Both the position numbers and the translations under genes were made by a program. A stretch of 22,783 bases of DNA, from positions 1-22,783 of the forward strand of contig JADHUQ010000012.1 in assembly GCA_016784425.1 (NCBI GenBank). Direction: 5' to 3'. Source of the DNA: Candidatus Delongbacteria bacterium. Lineage in GTDB: Bacteria; CAIWAD01; BS150m-G50. The stretch's first letter is position 1. The number at the start of each line of letters is the position of its first letter. Shown here piece after piece: positions 1 through 9,250 of the stretch. Below the pieces are notes generated by a model. It saw only the letters and a list, made by a program, of their open reading frames with translations, made no database searches and had not been told where the DNA came from.

Positions 1-956
1 GTAGTTTCCAGTTTGGGATTGGGACCGCGTAACACCCTCATACCGGTGACATCAGGACAGGTGAAGTCGTTGCCGCTGTTTTCAACCACCGGTCGCCCGT
101 CGTCATCCATAATGTAGGCTGTATTGATTTCCACACTGTCCCCGGTCACGGAATCGACCGCGGCGATGCGGAAACCACAGATATCATCGGTGTGGTGGTT
201 CTGCTCATCGGTTTCACCCACATCGGAGTCGTTGTAGATAGCGACATAGAGATTCATGAGATACTTGTCGCCGATATTTTCAATTTCATAATCGATGATG
301 ATGAAATCCTGGGCGTAGTTGTAGGTCCAGGAATGGGAGACCTGGGTTACTCTCAGCCCCAGCGGCACATGTACGCCGTCAAAGTCGTCGTTGGGTACAA
401 ACGACTGATCGGTCAGGGTATCGGTATAGACTGCCCAGAAATCCTGTTCGGAGACAGACAATGGATTGTAAATGTTGTTGCCAAAACAGTCACGCGCCCC
501 TTCGATAAAAGACTCTTCCCTCATGGCGGCGTCATCTTCACAACCGGGGAACATCTCCCCGCCGCTGTTGTACCAGCCTTCATAGCCGTACGATACCCGT
601 GGTGTTTCACTGCCATCATCGTTGACGATCAGGGCGCCGATCCAGAGTGCACCCTGGTAGAGGTACTGCACATCGGAGCCGGCCGGGTATTCCAGCTGGG
701 GTGCCCAGACACCGGGCAGGCAGGGATCGTCCATTCCAGCCGGGTCGGTAGCGGGTTGATTACCAAAGACACTCTTATTGGTAATATTCAGCCACATGTT
801 GGACTGGCGATGTACCCGGTTGTCCGAATAAGGGGTACAGAGGTCGGTGCTGCGATCAGCCCGCTTGCTGCTCACGCCGCTATCGGCAGCCAGGCTGCAG
901 CCGGCACCGGCCAGCAAACAGATAGTCGCTATGGGAATGATTGACTTGAATCTCAT
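1..956 (-). CDS. Secreted hypothetical protein, C-terminus beyond window
   Basis: The frame opens at an ATG at 956-954 and stays open for 318 codons to the window edge, so the C-terminus is missing. The start follows an AAGGAG ribosome-binding site whose first bases are the stop codon of the upstream lipoprotein gene, with 9 nt between stop and start; the two genes are co-transcribed. The N-terminus is an export signal (basic MRFK, hydrophobic stretch, then CSLAADS). The Cys in LLAGAGCS has a poor lipobox, so signal peptidase I cleavage near SLAA is as likely. The mature part is rich in Asp, Asn, Tyr and Trp, with segments such as YLYQGALWIGALI and DFIIIDYEIENIGDKYL. These resemble large secreted proteins of FCB-group bacteria that often end in a T9SS sorting domain, but that end is not visible. 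I do not recognise an enzymatic function. Its place as third gene after a TonB-dependent receptor suggests a surface or periplasmic partner. Confidence 0.85.
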   Translation of the reverse strand, partial: MRFKSIIPIATICLLAGAGCSLAADSGVSSKRADRSTDLCTPYSDNRVHRQSNMWLNITNKSVFGNQPATDPAGMDDPCLPGVWAPQLEYPAGSDVQYLYQGALWIGALIVNDDGSETPRVSYGYEGWYNSGGEMFPGCEDDAAMREESFIEGARDCFGNNIYNPLSVSEQDFWAVYTDTLTDQSFVPNDDFDGVHVPLGLRVTQVSHSWTYNYAQDFIIIDYEIENIGDKYLMNLYVAIYNDSDVGETDEQNHHTDDICGFRIAAVDSVTGDSVEINTAYIMDDDGRPVVENSGNDFTCPDVTGMRVLRGPNPKLET

Positions 957-965
957 CAGGACTCC

Positions 966-2957
966 TTAATTTCCGCAGGTTCCATCATCAACAAAGCCGA
1001 TGCGGCCACCATCTTCACCGGCAGTCATGGCCGGGGAAGCAGGCGCGAGATCGTAATCCCGGATAGAAGGATCCGCAAAGAGCGGGTCCTCCAGCAGATT
1101 AGTGCCGCTCAGGTTCCAGGTAGCAGGAACCGGGGTAGCGCCGAAGAGGAGATTATATTCCAGTTCAGGATTGGAAGAGCCGAGGAACAGAACACCTGCA
1201 CCGGCATCTTCACCTGTCAGCGTTTCGTCAAAAGTGATAATGTTCTCGCGGATGACCGGGTCGGAATGTTCCCCCAGCAGGATGCCGCCGTTGACGCCAT
1301 AAACAATGGTATTATCAACTATCAGGGCGTCACAGAAGCGGTCAGCTTTGAGAGCCGCCATCCGGTTACCGTAAAGCAGGTTGTTGACTATGTCCGGCCG
1401 GCTGTTTTCGTAAAGGAAGATGCCATACCCCTCGCAATCGGCGAACAACGAATTTGTGATACTGCCGTTGCCGTTCATGGTGACGAACAGGTTGGCGATG
1501 GCATTGTCCTCGAAGGTGCAGCAATTCACCTGGGCGTCGCTGGAATCAAAGACAGCCCCGTAATAAAGGTTGTGCCGGATCAGGCAGCCCTCAAGCCGTA
1601 CATCGAGTCCGTTGCGTACCGTGACCACCCCGCCGTTCAACAGGTAATCCTGGCCGGTGTTGGACGATTCGGAGCCATACTCGATGATACAGTTTTCCAG
1701 GCGGGAACCGCTGGCACCGGCATCCAGGAAGTTGAGACTGCGCCAGCCTCCCTTGTTGGGGCGGAAGGTAGAGGTGAACTGGATCGGTGCGGCGGCGCTG
1801 CCCATTGCCAGCAGAGGGCCGTAGAAATCAATGCGGAAAGATCGCTCAAAATCGATAGTTACCCCGCTGCCTATTCTCAGGGTGTCCTCGTCACTCTGCG
1901 GCATGAAGAATGCATCACAGGTGACGGTCCAGGTCCCGCTGGCGATGTTGTTGCCAGGTACCAGAATCTGACGGCGTAATTCGTTGGCAAATTTCAGGTA
2001 GTTGCGCGGCCCGATATCCTGCGCTTCAGTTCCCAGCGTGTCCCAGGCAGCGTCGATACAGGGGGAACAGGGGTCGAGGGCGAAGTCACGACCCGGTTCA
2101 TCGAGAAAGAAAACATTGGTAAAAGTGTTACCGTGATAATCGGTAGAGTCACCGTTGGCGTTCCGCAGCCAGTAATTGCCGAACATGAGTGAATCCCGCA
2201 GGCAATCCGTGGTATCCTCCTCCGGGCATTCGAACAGCGCGAAAAACATATTCTGGGGAATCAGAAATGGCAGCGAGGAGTTCATCCAGAAGCTGTTGCG
2301 CTGAATCTGCACATCAGCGAAAGCGCCGGGATCGGCGAGGTAAATTTCCGCATGCAGGGTGTCAAAGGAGACACCGAAACCGTCGTTGGCGAACAGGATG
2401 TTGGAACGTACCGTCGGGAAGGATTCACCCACAATGGCGATGCCGTTGTTCTGGTTGGTGGCAATCAGGCAGTGCTCAATCCGGGGGGAGGTGTAATAAC
2501 AGACCACCGCGCCGGTAAGACGGGGGTCGATATTGTTGAAGTGGCTCCCGAATTCGATCTGGCAGTAAGTAAGCTCCGAGCTGGAGGCTTCCAGCGTGCT
2601 GTCAAAGACGATACTCTGCCAGTCACCGTAAGTTGGCTGGGACTTGTTGGAGGTAAAGGAGATCAACGCCCCCTCCAGACCGTTGGCCAGCAGTTGTCCT
2701 CTGACATAAATCGAATAGGGGCCATCAAACCGGATTTCCACACCTGGTTCGATAGTTACCACGGCTCCCGGCGGAATCTCCAGATCCTCGGTCACCTTAT
2801 AAGGAGATGCGTCCAGGGTCAGATTGGAATTGAACACAGCTGGAATGACGGTATAGTTATCGGTGGTGTTGTTATCGGAACTGGAACTGTCATCCTTGGC
2901 ACAACCACCGTACAACAACAGTAAGCCGAGTGGTATGACGAATAAAAACTTCTTCAT
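966..2957 (-). CDS. Right-handed beta-helix repeat lipoprotein
   Basis: This 663-residue protein begins with a lipoprotein-type signal: KK, a hydrophobic run, then YGGC with Cys19 followed by a Ser/Asp/Asn linker. The -3 Tyr is unusual for a lipobox. The body has two similar halves. Each opens with a strand set typical of secreted beta-helix proteins (IPPGAVVTIEPGVEIRFDG near residue 60; the related SGVTIDFERSF near residue 370) and continues with short repeating rungs such as LEGCLIRHNLYYGAVF and ITNSLFADCEGYGIF. This is the pectate-lyase-like parallel beta-helix (right-handed beta-helix region) fold. Such folds bind or cleave polysaccharides or serve as adhesins; no catalytic residues stand out, so I assign no activity. 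It starts 15 nt after the TonB-receptor stop behind a GGAG site, and its stop overlaps the next gene's ribosome-binding site, so it is the middle gene of a three-gene operon. It probably sits on the outer membrane as a partner of the receptor. Confidence 0.9.
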   Translation of the reverse strand: MKKFLFVIPLGLLLLYGGCAKDDSSSSDNNTTDNYTVIPAVFNSNLTLDASPYKVTEDLEIPPGAVVTIEPGVEIRFDGPYSIYVRGQLLANGLEGALISFTSNKSQPTYGDWQSIVFDSTLEASSSELTYCQIEFGSHFNNIDPRLTGAVVCYYTSPRIEHCLIATNQNNGIAIVGESFPTVRSNILFANDGFGVSFDTLHAEIYLADPGAFADVQIQRNSFWMNSSLPFLIPQNMFFALFECPEEDTTDCLRDSLMFGNYWLRNANGDSTDYHGNTFTNVFFLDEPGRDFALDPCSPCIDAAWDTLGTEAQDIGPRNYLKFANELRRQILVPGNNIASGTWTVTCDAFFMPQSDEDTLRIGSGVTIDFERSFRIDFYGPLLAMGSAAAPIQFTSTFRPNKGGWRSLNFLDAGASGSRLENCIIEYGSESSNTGQDYLLNGGVVTVRNGLDVRLEGCLIRHNLYYGAVFDSSDAQVNCCTFEDNAIANLFVTMNGNGSITNSLFADCEGYGIFLYENSRPDIVNNLLYGNRMAALKADRFCDALIVDNTIVYGVNGGILLGEHSDPVIRENIITFDETLTGEDAGAGVLFLGSSNPELEYNLLFGATPVPATWNLSGTNLLEDPLFADPSIRDYDLAPASPAMTAGEDGGRIGFVDDGTCGN

Positions 2958-2972
2958 GAATACTCCGTCAGG

Positions 2973-5900
2973 TTAGAACGAGTAAGCCACTCGCAGCATA
3001 ATGTTGCGCGGCGGTGAGTAGTTCCACGGGTTGGCGTCGAAAGTATTTTTGCCCGGATAATAGAAAATGTGGTCCGGATTCTTACCGTGCATCGCCTGTT
3101 CCGCGTTGCCTGTCGCTGGATAGATTGCGCGGACATTGCTCTTGTTGAACAGATTCTGGACATCAACACCGACCAGCAGTTTTGAGTTGGAGTCGGCTCC
3201 ACCAAAACGGAAGTACTTCTCAAATTTCAGATTGGTGGTTTCAGTCCAGGGCATGCGTGCGGAATTGGACAGGATCAGCGCGGAATTATCAATACCGAGT
3301 GTGTACTGGGAGGGGGTGTAGGGCCGCCCGCTGCCGAAGGTGAAGGAGATTGATGCCAGCCAGTCGCTGGGCAGTCCGAATCCGAACAGTTCCGGTTTAT
3401 CCCTGGGTCCGTAAAACAGGGAATAGTAGGCATTGATGGAATGGGTCTGATCCCAGTTGAGTGGATGCTCATCCCGGTTGACCGGTTGATTATCCAGACG
3501 GTTTTCCAGCGCTGCTTCCGCGGAGGAGGCTTTGCCGTAAGCAAAGGAAAGCTCGTAATTGGCGTCGATCACGGTGTGGGCGGTGTTACGGTTGTAAGAG
3601 ATACTGGCACCGCGGCTGCGCCCGTAGTCGATGTTCATATAGCGGTCGATGAAATAACCACGCGAGACTTCGACGGACACGGTTGAGATCTGGTCAAAAA
3701 TATCGCGGTAAAAACCCTGCAGATTGATCAGGGTAGTCTCATTAAACTCAGCTTCGACACCAAACTGGTATTCCACTGTTTTCTCATGACGCAGGTTGGG
3801 GTTACCGACCACCTGGTCGTTGGCCTTGTTACCGGTCAGTGAACGATAGAAATACTGGAAATTGGGTGTCTGGTAGAAATGGCCGTAGTTGAAGTAGAGC
3901 TTGGCGGTTTCCGTAATCGGGTGGGAAATGCCGAGACGGGGCGAAAGACGGGAGATACTCCGGGTCGGCAGCACTGCGCCAGGTTGACCCTCGTCGTAAG
4001 CGTCCTCGATCTCACTGATGGTTGAGTTCTCGTGAAGGAGCACATCCCAGCGGGCTCCCATCAGGACATACAAACCCTCGAACTCCATCTTGTCCTTGAA
4101 GTAGAGAGCCCCTTCGGTCGGGTTGTGGTCGTAGAAGTCCCGCGTCTGTCCACGATCGGGCCAGGGGCTGCCTTCTGGTAGAACCACATAGCCGGTATAG
4201 GGTTTATTGGGGCCGCTGATGGAGGACATGGTCATGGCGCGATGGGTTATCTGAGCGCCCAGCAAGACTTCGTGGTACTTGTTGACCTGAGACTGGTATT
4301 CTGTTTTCCAGTTATAGGTGATTGAACGACGGCTCTGCCAGAACGCCTGGTTGTCATAAGCCCCGGGATTGAGGAAGAAATCGTAGTAGTTTGCCGGATT
4401 GTAACCGAGGCCATAAGTGGTCTGCTGGAAGTTGCCCTCGTCACAGGCCCCGTTCTGGTTGTAATCGACAAAGTATTCTTGCCCGGCATCATAGTTCAGG
4501 TTCGGTTCGTTGAACTCCGGATTGGACTGGTCGTGCAGGGTGCGGTTTATCCAGGTGGAATATCCCGGATTATAGGCATAGATGTCGACAGGCCAGTCCT
4601 CACCGTGTGCTGCCGGATCGTAAGTATAGATAACCGGCCGGCTGACATCCTCTGTCAGATTCCAGTTGGTGCCACTCTGGCGCGACCTGATATCGGAATA
4701 ATCATGTGTTCCGAAGTAAGGATCGACCACAAAGCTGGCCCAGCGGGTAAACAGCTCATACTCGTCAAAGAAATAGTTAGTCGAGTCATGTTTACCGTTC
4801 AGGTAGGGAGTATTACCGTAGCCATAGGAGGAGGGCAGGTCCCAGTAGGGTTCGCCGGCATCCCAGTAGCCGTTGTAGTAACCGTTTTCATCCGGGAAAT
4901 CGATGAACGGCTCACCGGTGTCAAAATAGAGGTCGCCGTCGACAAACGGCTCACCCAGATCCTCATCATCTTCCCGGATGTCCTGGAAGTTGATCTGGCC
5001 ATTGAGGTCGATATCATCATAACCCTCGGCCATATCCCAGCGACCGTTGTGGTTGGTATCGGTGTAGGGTTCTCCTTCATCCCAGATGCCGTTGCCGTTG
5101 GTATCTTCAAACGGTTCGGTCCAGCCATCCCAGACGCCGTTACCATTGGCATCCTGATAGCGTTCACCGTCCCAGCGACCGTTGTGGTTGGCGTCCTGCT
5201 CCGGCAACTGGGGCTCAGCGTCATCCCAGATACCGTTGCCGTTTGAGTCGACAAAGGGATCCCAGGGATCGTAGACGCCGATGTTGTTGAGACCGGTAGA
5301 GGGATCGGTCACATCGGTGAACGGTTCCGAGGAATCGTAGACACCGTTGCCATTCAGATCAATCCAGTCTTCGCCACGGTCCCAGCGACCATTGCGGTTG
5401 AGATCTTCGTAGCCTTCAGAGTTGACGGAATTGCCATCTCCACCAAAAGCAACACCGTCATAAATACCGTTATTATTGGCATCGACATAGCCGTCCAGAA
5501 AGCCGTTGCCATCCACATCCACCATGCCGAGGAAATCACTTTTGGCGTCTTCGTAATTACGTTCGGTGATATTGAACTCGAGGGTAAAATCGCCCGGGCT
5601 CTTACCACGCGGCGAGATGAGGGTTTGATTGTCGGAGCGACTCATGATCGATGAGAAGGTGGAGGTTTCGTTGAGCTGGTGCAACAGTTCCAGGCTCATG
5701 TTGATACGGTTGTTCTCCGCCCAGGGACGATTGGCCTGGTCGTAGCTGAAGACATAACCATAATTGCCACTCAGGGGTGCGGCACTCTCGGGGTAAACAT
5801 CCCAGCGCCGATAGAATCGTTCAAAATAGAGTTTAGCCTTGGTCTTCTCGGTTATCGGAATACCAAGGTTGACAGTTGTCTGATATTCATTGACCTGACG

Positions 5901-6863
5901 TTCCGGCAGCTTGATACCCATGCCGGTGTAGTCGTTGGCATCACGTGTCACATCAAAAGGCAGGTAGGTATTGGTCAGGTTGGCGCGACCGGTGACATAG
6001 AAGGTTATCGGACCAGTGCGTTTACGGCCGGTAAGTGGGACCGGACCACCCAGAGCGAAACTGGTGCCGTCGGTATCAAAGGAGTATTTACCAAAAGGTG
6101 CGTCGGTACGATATTCCAGCTTTCCGGTATAGCGATCCTTGGGGCCTTCAACCGTCTCGATCTTGATGACAGCGGCCTGTGCCTGGCCATATTCGGGACC
6201 GAATCCACCGGAGAGGATATCAAGCTGCTTGATATTGGCCACATCGACATTCAGATAAGTGGCGCCGCCAACCAGCGGGTCACGACTGTCGATCCCGTTG
6301 ATCGTAATGGCGACCTGTCCCTCACGTGCACCACGGGCGTGCAGGGCACCCTCCTGGTCTGTTTTGAAACCGGGTTTGGACTGAATCACCTGGCCGATGT
6401 CGACAACAGCCGACCGCTCCAGATCCTGGGCACTGATGGAAACTGTCGAGGAGACCTGGTCGATCTGGATCTTGGCGCGCTTGGCCTGGACAACAACATC
6501 CTCCAGCTTCGATTCGGTCGAGGGCAACTGCAATTCGATGCCGGTGGTTGTATGGTCGACGTTCACCAGCACACCCTGCATGACTACGACTTTGTAACCG
6601 AGCATGCGGCACTCGAGGTCATACTCACCCGGCAGCACCTGGGAGATCATGAATTCACCCTCAAGGTCAGTAGAGGCGCCACGCAACGGAACGGTTCCCA
6701 ACACCACTACATTTGCGTCCGATAACGGTTCACCCGTCTCGATGTCGGTTACGGTTCCCTTGATTTTGCCAAACTGTCCGGCTTGCAGTGCCGACCCGAT
6801 CAGCAGTGAGATAAGTAAAAAACTTACTCGCCACCTTTTCACAGGTGTTATCACAACCTTCAT
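2973..6863 (-). CDS. TonB-dependent outer-membrane receptor with calcium-type repeat insert
   Basis: The 1296-residue protein starts at an ATG with a strong AGGAGG site 4 nt upstream. A signal peptide (residues 1-28, ending ALQA) precedes a carboxypeptidase-D regulatory-like domain (about 32-115: IKGTVTDIETGEPLSDANVVV and GEFMISQVLPGEYDL). A plug domain follows (about 125-240, with ARGAREGQVAITINGID and LDILSGGFGPEYGQAQAA), then a beta-barrel ending in LRVAYSF, with the terminal Phe expected of an outer-membrane barrel. The family imports large ligands across the outer membrane using TonB energy; the substrate is unknown. The odd part is an Asp/Asn/Gly-rich insert at about residues 449-610 with nine DxNxNGxxD units, aspartate-rich to about 700. 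It makes the protein longer than typical receptors. It heads an operon with a beta-helix lipoprotein and a secreted protein. Confidence 0.95.
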   Translation of the reverse strand: MKVVITPVKRWRVSFLLISLLIGSALQAGQFGKIKGTVTDIETGEPLSDANVVVLGTVPLRGASTDLEGEFMISQVLPGEYDLECRMLGYKVVVMQGVLVNVDHTTTGIELQLPSTESKLEDVVVQAKRAKIQIDQVSSTVSISAQDLERSAVVDIGQVIQSKPGFKTDQEGALHARGAREGQVAITINGIDSRDPLVGGATYLNVDVANIKQLDILSGGFGPEYGQAQAAVIKIETVEGPKDRYTGKLEYRTDAPFGKYSFDTDGTSFALGGPVPLTGRKRTGPITFYVTGRANLTNTYLPFDVTRDANDYTGMGIKLPERQVNEYQTTVNLGIPITEKTKAKLYFERFYRRWDVYPESAAPLSGNYGYVFSYDQANRPWAENNRINMSLELLHQLNETSTFSSIMSRSDNQTLISPRGKSPGDFTLEFNITERNYEDAKSDFLGMVDVDGNGFLDGYVDANNNGIYDGVAFGGDGNSVNSEGYEDLNRNGRWDRGEDWIDLNGNGVYDSSEPFTDVTDPSTGLNNIGVYDPWDPFVDSNGNGIWDDAEPQLPEQDANHNGRWDGERYQDANGNGVWDGWTEPFEDTNGNGIWDEGEPYTDTNHNGRWDMAEGYDDIDLNGQINFQDIREDDEDLGEPFVDGDLYFDTGEPFIDFPDENGYYNGYWDAGEPYWDLPSSYGYGNTPYLNGKHDSTNYFFDEYELFTRWASFVVDPYFGTHDYSDIRSRQSGTNWNLTEDVSRPVIYTYDPAAHGEDWPVDIYAYNPGYSTWINRTLHDQSNPEFNEPNLNYDAGQEYFVDYNQNGACDEGNFQQTTYGLGYNPANYYDFFLNPGAYDNQAFWQSRRSITYNWKTEYQSQVNKYHEVLLGAQITHRAMTMSSISGPNKPYTGYVVLPEGSPWPDRGQTRDFYDHNPTEGALYFKDKMEFEGLYVLMGARWDVLLHENSTISEIEDAYDEGQPGAVLPTRSISRLSPRLGISHPITETAKLYFNYGHFYQTPNFQYFYRSLTGNKANDQVVGNPNLRHEKTVEYQFGVEAEFNETTLINLQGFYRDIFDQISTVSVEVSRGYFIDRYMNIDYGRSRGASISYNRNTAHTVIDANYELSFAYGKASSAEAALENRLDNQPVNRDEHPLNWDQTHSINAYYSLFYGPRDKPELFGFGLPSDWLASISFTFGSGRPYTPSQYTLGIDNSALILSNSARMPWTETTNLKFEKYFRFGGADSNSKLLVGVDVQNLFNKSNVRAIYPATGNAEQAMHGKNPDHIFYYPGKNTFDANPWNYSPPRNIMLRVAYSF
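5034..5519 (-). repeat. Nine calcium-binding-type DxNxNGxxD repeats inside the TonB receptor
   Basis: Residues 449-610 of the receptor hold nine copies of a nine-residue pattern: DVDGNGFLD, DANNNGIYD, DLNRNGRWD, DLNGNGVYD, DSNGNGIWD, DANHNGRWD, DANGNGVWD, DTNGNGIWD and DTNHNGRWD. Several are followed by a GEP[FY]xD spacer. Degenerate copies continue downstream. The pattern matches the calcium loops of EF-hand, dockerin and thrombospondin type-3 repeats. Calcium binding is inferred from the pattern. Confidence 0.85.
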
Positions 6864-6933
6864 ATTTCCTCCTGAATGGAAAGCACTTCGTTCGGCGGAA
6901 TTCCGGTTTAGGGTTAATCAAAACAGAGAAATA

Positions 6934-6962
6934 AAACTATCCACAACCTTACGTAATGTCAA
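6934..6962 (-). promoter_or_regulatory. Sigma-70-type promoter of the TonB-receptor operon
   Basis: Reading the minus strand, TTGACA (6962-6957) is followed after exactly 17 bases by TAGTTT (6939-6934). The -35 box is a perfect consensus and the -10 box fair; TAGTTT also fits the TAnnTTTG style of Bacteroidota. It lies about 70 bp upstream of the receptor start. The spacer contains the 8-bp palindrome TTACGTAA (6949-6956), a possible regulator site. Confidence 0.65.
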
Positions 6963-6972
6963 GCAAAAGTAC

Positions 6973-6997
6973 CCTGGAAACCAGACTGCTTCCCAGG
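6973..6997 (-). terminator. Inverted repeat upstream of the receptor promoter
   Basis: CCTGGGAA and TTTCCAGG can pair over 8 bp (one G-T) around a 9-nt loop, 10 bp upstream of the -35 box, and are followed on the minus strand by GTACTTTTGC. It could be a weak terminator insulating the operon from the T9SS protein gene upstream, or a protein-binding site. The short T-run makes the terminator reading uncertain. Confidence 0.4.
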
Positions 6998-7269
6998 TTG
7001 AATCAGATACTTCTATCTGTTTTTCATAGATTTGGCAAAAAGGATGTGAGCACTTGGATAACTGGGAAGGTGTGATATTCTTTGCTGAAGTAAATAATAC
7101 GCAATTTCTATGCCATTTCCCCTTACAAGTGCGCTTACTGCTTCGAATGAGCGACGACTACCCCTTTTTACCAGATACTGTTAGTAACCAATATGTATCA
7201 CATTATTGCGGGATCTGCTACCGGAGGACACTACTGCAGGACAGCGAGTGCTCTCGAAGCAGCCCTATA
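6998..7269. other. Intergenic stretch with no gene seen
   Basis: The space between the T9SS-protein stop (7270) and the receptor start (6863) is about 406 bp. Apart from the promoter and inverted repeat near its low-coordinate end, this AT-richer part holds no reading frame with a ribosome-binding site or recognisable protein, no RNA gene and no strong hairpin. Confidence 0.5.
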
Positions 7270-8982
7270 TCATTTTAACAAAATCACCTTGTGACTGGCA
7301 GGCAAAAGGGACACCCGCCCCTGTTCTACCGTCGCACCGCGCAACAGGTAGAGACCGCTGGCCAGTTCTGGTACCTGTACCCTGATGAGATGCTCGCCAC
7401 TTTTGTAAGGTGCTTCCAGCTGCCAGGCCAGCCTTCCCAGGAGGTCGTACAGCTGCAGCCGTACCGTAGTGGAGACAGCCAGCTGCAATGGAATTGTCAG
7501 TTCAGCGTTAAACGGATTGGGATAGGGGGGGAGCAGCTCCAGTTGCCGGGGGAGGCTGTTGTCTGCTACCTCTTCGACAATCACATCCCGCAGGAGCTGG
7601 ATATTGTCGATGGCCCACCCCTGTGACCACTGGCCGGTAAAGTGAAATCCCAGGCGAACCGGCTCGTTCCAGAGTGTATCGGGCACCCGGAACCACTGCC
7701 TTGTCCAGAGGGTGTCGGTGCCTGTCTCGTTGATAATCAGGTGCCAGTTGCTTTCAGGCGTCGGTTGCGGATCAAGGGTCCAGAGCAACTGTCCGGTACC
7801 ACCGGCATAATCATCAAAGAAGGACTCCCAGGTCAGATAGAGTAACTGGTCAGCACCGGTGAGATCGAGCGGTGGTGAGATCAGCCAGTCATCCTGGGTA
7901 GCCTCCTCCCCCTGGGCATCGCTGTTGATAAAAGCGTACCAGCTGTGTGCCGGGATGGAGAAGAACATCGAGGAGCTGTGGTCGGTAACCTGCCAGCCGG
8001 GGGAATCGTTGTGGTGATAACTGGCGTCCCAATCATCCGGGACAACCTGATCCTCAAAATCCTCAAGGGTGTAACTGCTGTCGGGGTAGAAAGCCAGACC
8101 GGCATAACCGGTTTGCAGAAGCTGCTCCTGCGGTTGCTCGTAACCCCAGAAGATGTTTATCGCCCGATGGATTCGTTCCGGGACTACCGAGTAGACGGTG
8201 AATGGGATCGCTTCCAGGGTAAAGGCGGACAGGATCAGGGTTTCGTCGATATCGGTACCGGGCAAAGCCACCCGTACATAGAGTGTATCTCCACCCAGAT
8301 TTCCAACCCAGACAGTATCGGTAACTACTTCATCAACCTCAAAGGGGCCCAGATCAATCCACTCTGCGGCCGTCGGCCAGGTAACCAGCTGTGGTGAGGT
8401 ATCACCGGCAATCTCTACACCCTGAAAATGATCTACGATGAGATAGTAATCATCATGTGAGATACATCGCACTGCTACATGGATTGTATCACCCAGGAAC
8501 TCCGGAGCGGTATCGAAGGAGTATTGCAGCATGGTCGAAGGGATATGATTATAGGTGGCAACCAGCTCAAAAAGTTCCGGGTCAAAATTGGCGGCGTTGA
8601 CGCGGGTGTGGCTGACCAGAATCTCAAAACTCTCGAGATAGTCCGGATTGAGATCCTGGGATGCTGCATAAAAAGAGATAGTACGGGTGGAATCGGGAAC
8701 CAGCAGGCGCGGGGTGATCAGCCAGTCGTCGTTCTGGCTGCCGTCGCTGTTGTAGCGGCAGCCGACGGCCTGTTCAGAATTACCATAAGTGAGAAAACCA
8801 TCATCACGGCGTACCGTATTCCAGGAACTGCCGGAAGCATCCTGGTCGACAACCAGCCAGCTGAAAGGAATACCATTCTCAAAATCCTCGGAGAGCTCGT
8901 CACGCTGGAGCAGCTCCGGGCGAGCTTCCAACAGGGTGACAACCATTAGTATTATGACATTAACAGCCAGCAGGACGCGCAA
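7270..8982 (-). CDS. Choice-of-anchor J protein with T9SS C-terminal sorting domain
   Basis: The 570-residue protein starts at a TTG (8982-8980) with GGAGG 4 nt upstream. The next in-frame ATG would leave too short a signal peptide, and a nearby ATG at 8993 is out of frame. A signal peptide ends near LLEA (residue 20). Two related cleaved-adhesin/choice-of-anchor J-like domains follow: about 30-195 (EDFENGIPFSWLVVDQD, DDWLITPRLLV) and about 305-465 (EDFEDQVVPDDW, DDWLISPPLDL, GWAIDNIQLL). The last 90 residues (YPNPFN, then LYDLLGRLAW and ELASGLYLLRG, ending VILLK) form a typical type A sorting domain read by the Por/type IX secretion system. The protein is therefore exported through the outer membrane and probably held at the surface. 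No catalytic domain is visible; adhesion or carbohydrate binding is likely but unproven. It is the clearest lineage marker in the window. Confidence 0.92.
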   Translation of the reverse strand: MRVLLAVNVIILMVVTLLEARPELLQRDELSEDFENGIPFSWLVVDQDASGSSWNTVRRDDGFLTYGNSEQAVGCRYNSDGSQNDDWLITPRLLVPDSTRTISFYAASQDLNPDYLESFEILVSHTRVNAANFDPELFELVATYNHIPSTMLQYSFDTAPEFLGDTIHVAVRCISHDDYYLIVDHFQGVEIAGDTSPQLVTWPTAAEWIDLGPFEVDEVVTDTVWVGNLGGDTLYVRVALPGTDIDETLILSAFTLEAIPFTVYSVVPERIHRAINIFWGYEQPQEQLLQTGYAGLAFYPDSSYTLEDFEDQVVPDDWDASYHHNDSPGWQVTDHSSSMFFSIPAHSWYAFINSDAQGEEATQDDWLISPPLDLTGADQLLYLTWESFFDDYAGGTGQLLWTLDPQPTPESNWHLIINETGTDTLWTRQWFRVPDTLWNEPVRLGFHFTGQWSQGWAIDNIQLLRDVIVEEVADNSLPRQLELLPPYPNPFNAELTIPLQLAVSTTVRLQLYDLLGRLAWQLEAPYKSGEHLIRVQVPELASGLYLLRGATVEQGRVSLLPASHKVILLK

Positions 8983-9179
8983 TGTACCTCCATGTCGGGT
9001 TCAATTTACGCATAGAGGGGTATTATTCTAAAGGAGATTCTCACAGAAGAGGGAAATGAAAACAGTCGGGATGGATTGACAGCTGCCGCCTGCAATTCCA
9101 GCCTGTCCGTCTTGTAGGTCAGCGCTACAGCTAGGAAATGATCTCTCAGTTGCCAGGCTACCTGCAAAATCCTGTCTGC

Positions 9180-9215
9180 AAAAACAAGGCGATCCCGCCG
9201 GACCGGAACCGCCTT
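9180..9215 (-). terminator. Strong intrinsic terminator of the glutamate dehydrogenase gene
   Basis: On the minus strand AAGGCGGTTCC (9215-9205) pairs with GGGATCGCCTT (9196-9186) over 11 bp, including two G-T pairs, around an 8-nt loop. It is followed by GTTTTTGC. It starts 36 bp past the gdhA stop codon and separates gdhA from the T9SS-protein gene. Confidence 0.8.
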
Positions 9216-9250
9216 ATAATCGAATCAGCGTTTTTGATACTGCGCTCTGT

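Noticed and set aside
5034..5519. A CRISPR-like array suggested by regularly spaced DNA repeats
   Set aside because: The repeats are diverged at the DNA level and encode an in-frame protein repeat; there are no unique spacers of constant length.
5679..6725. A 348-codon plus-strand open frame opposite the TonB receptor
   Set aside because: It mirrors the receptor codons, has no ribosome-binding site and no recognisable domain.
7054..7278. Small plus-strand frame in the gap before the TonB receptor
   Set aside because: No ribosome-binding site, no recognisable domain, and it runs into the end of the opposite-strand gene.
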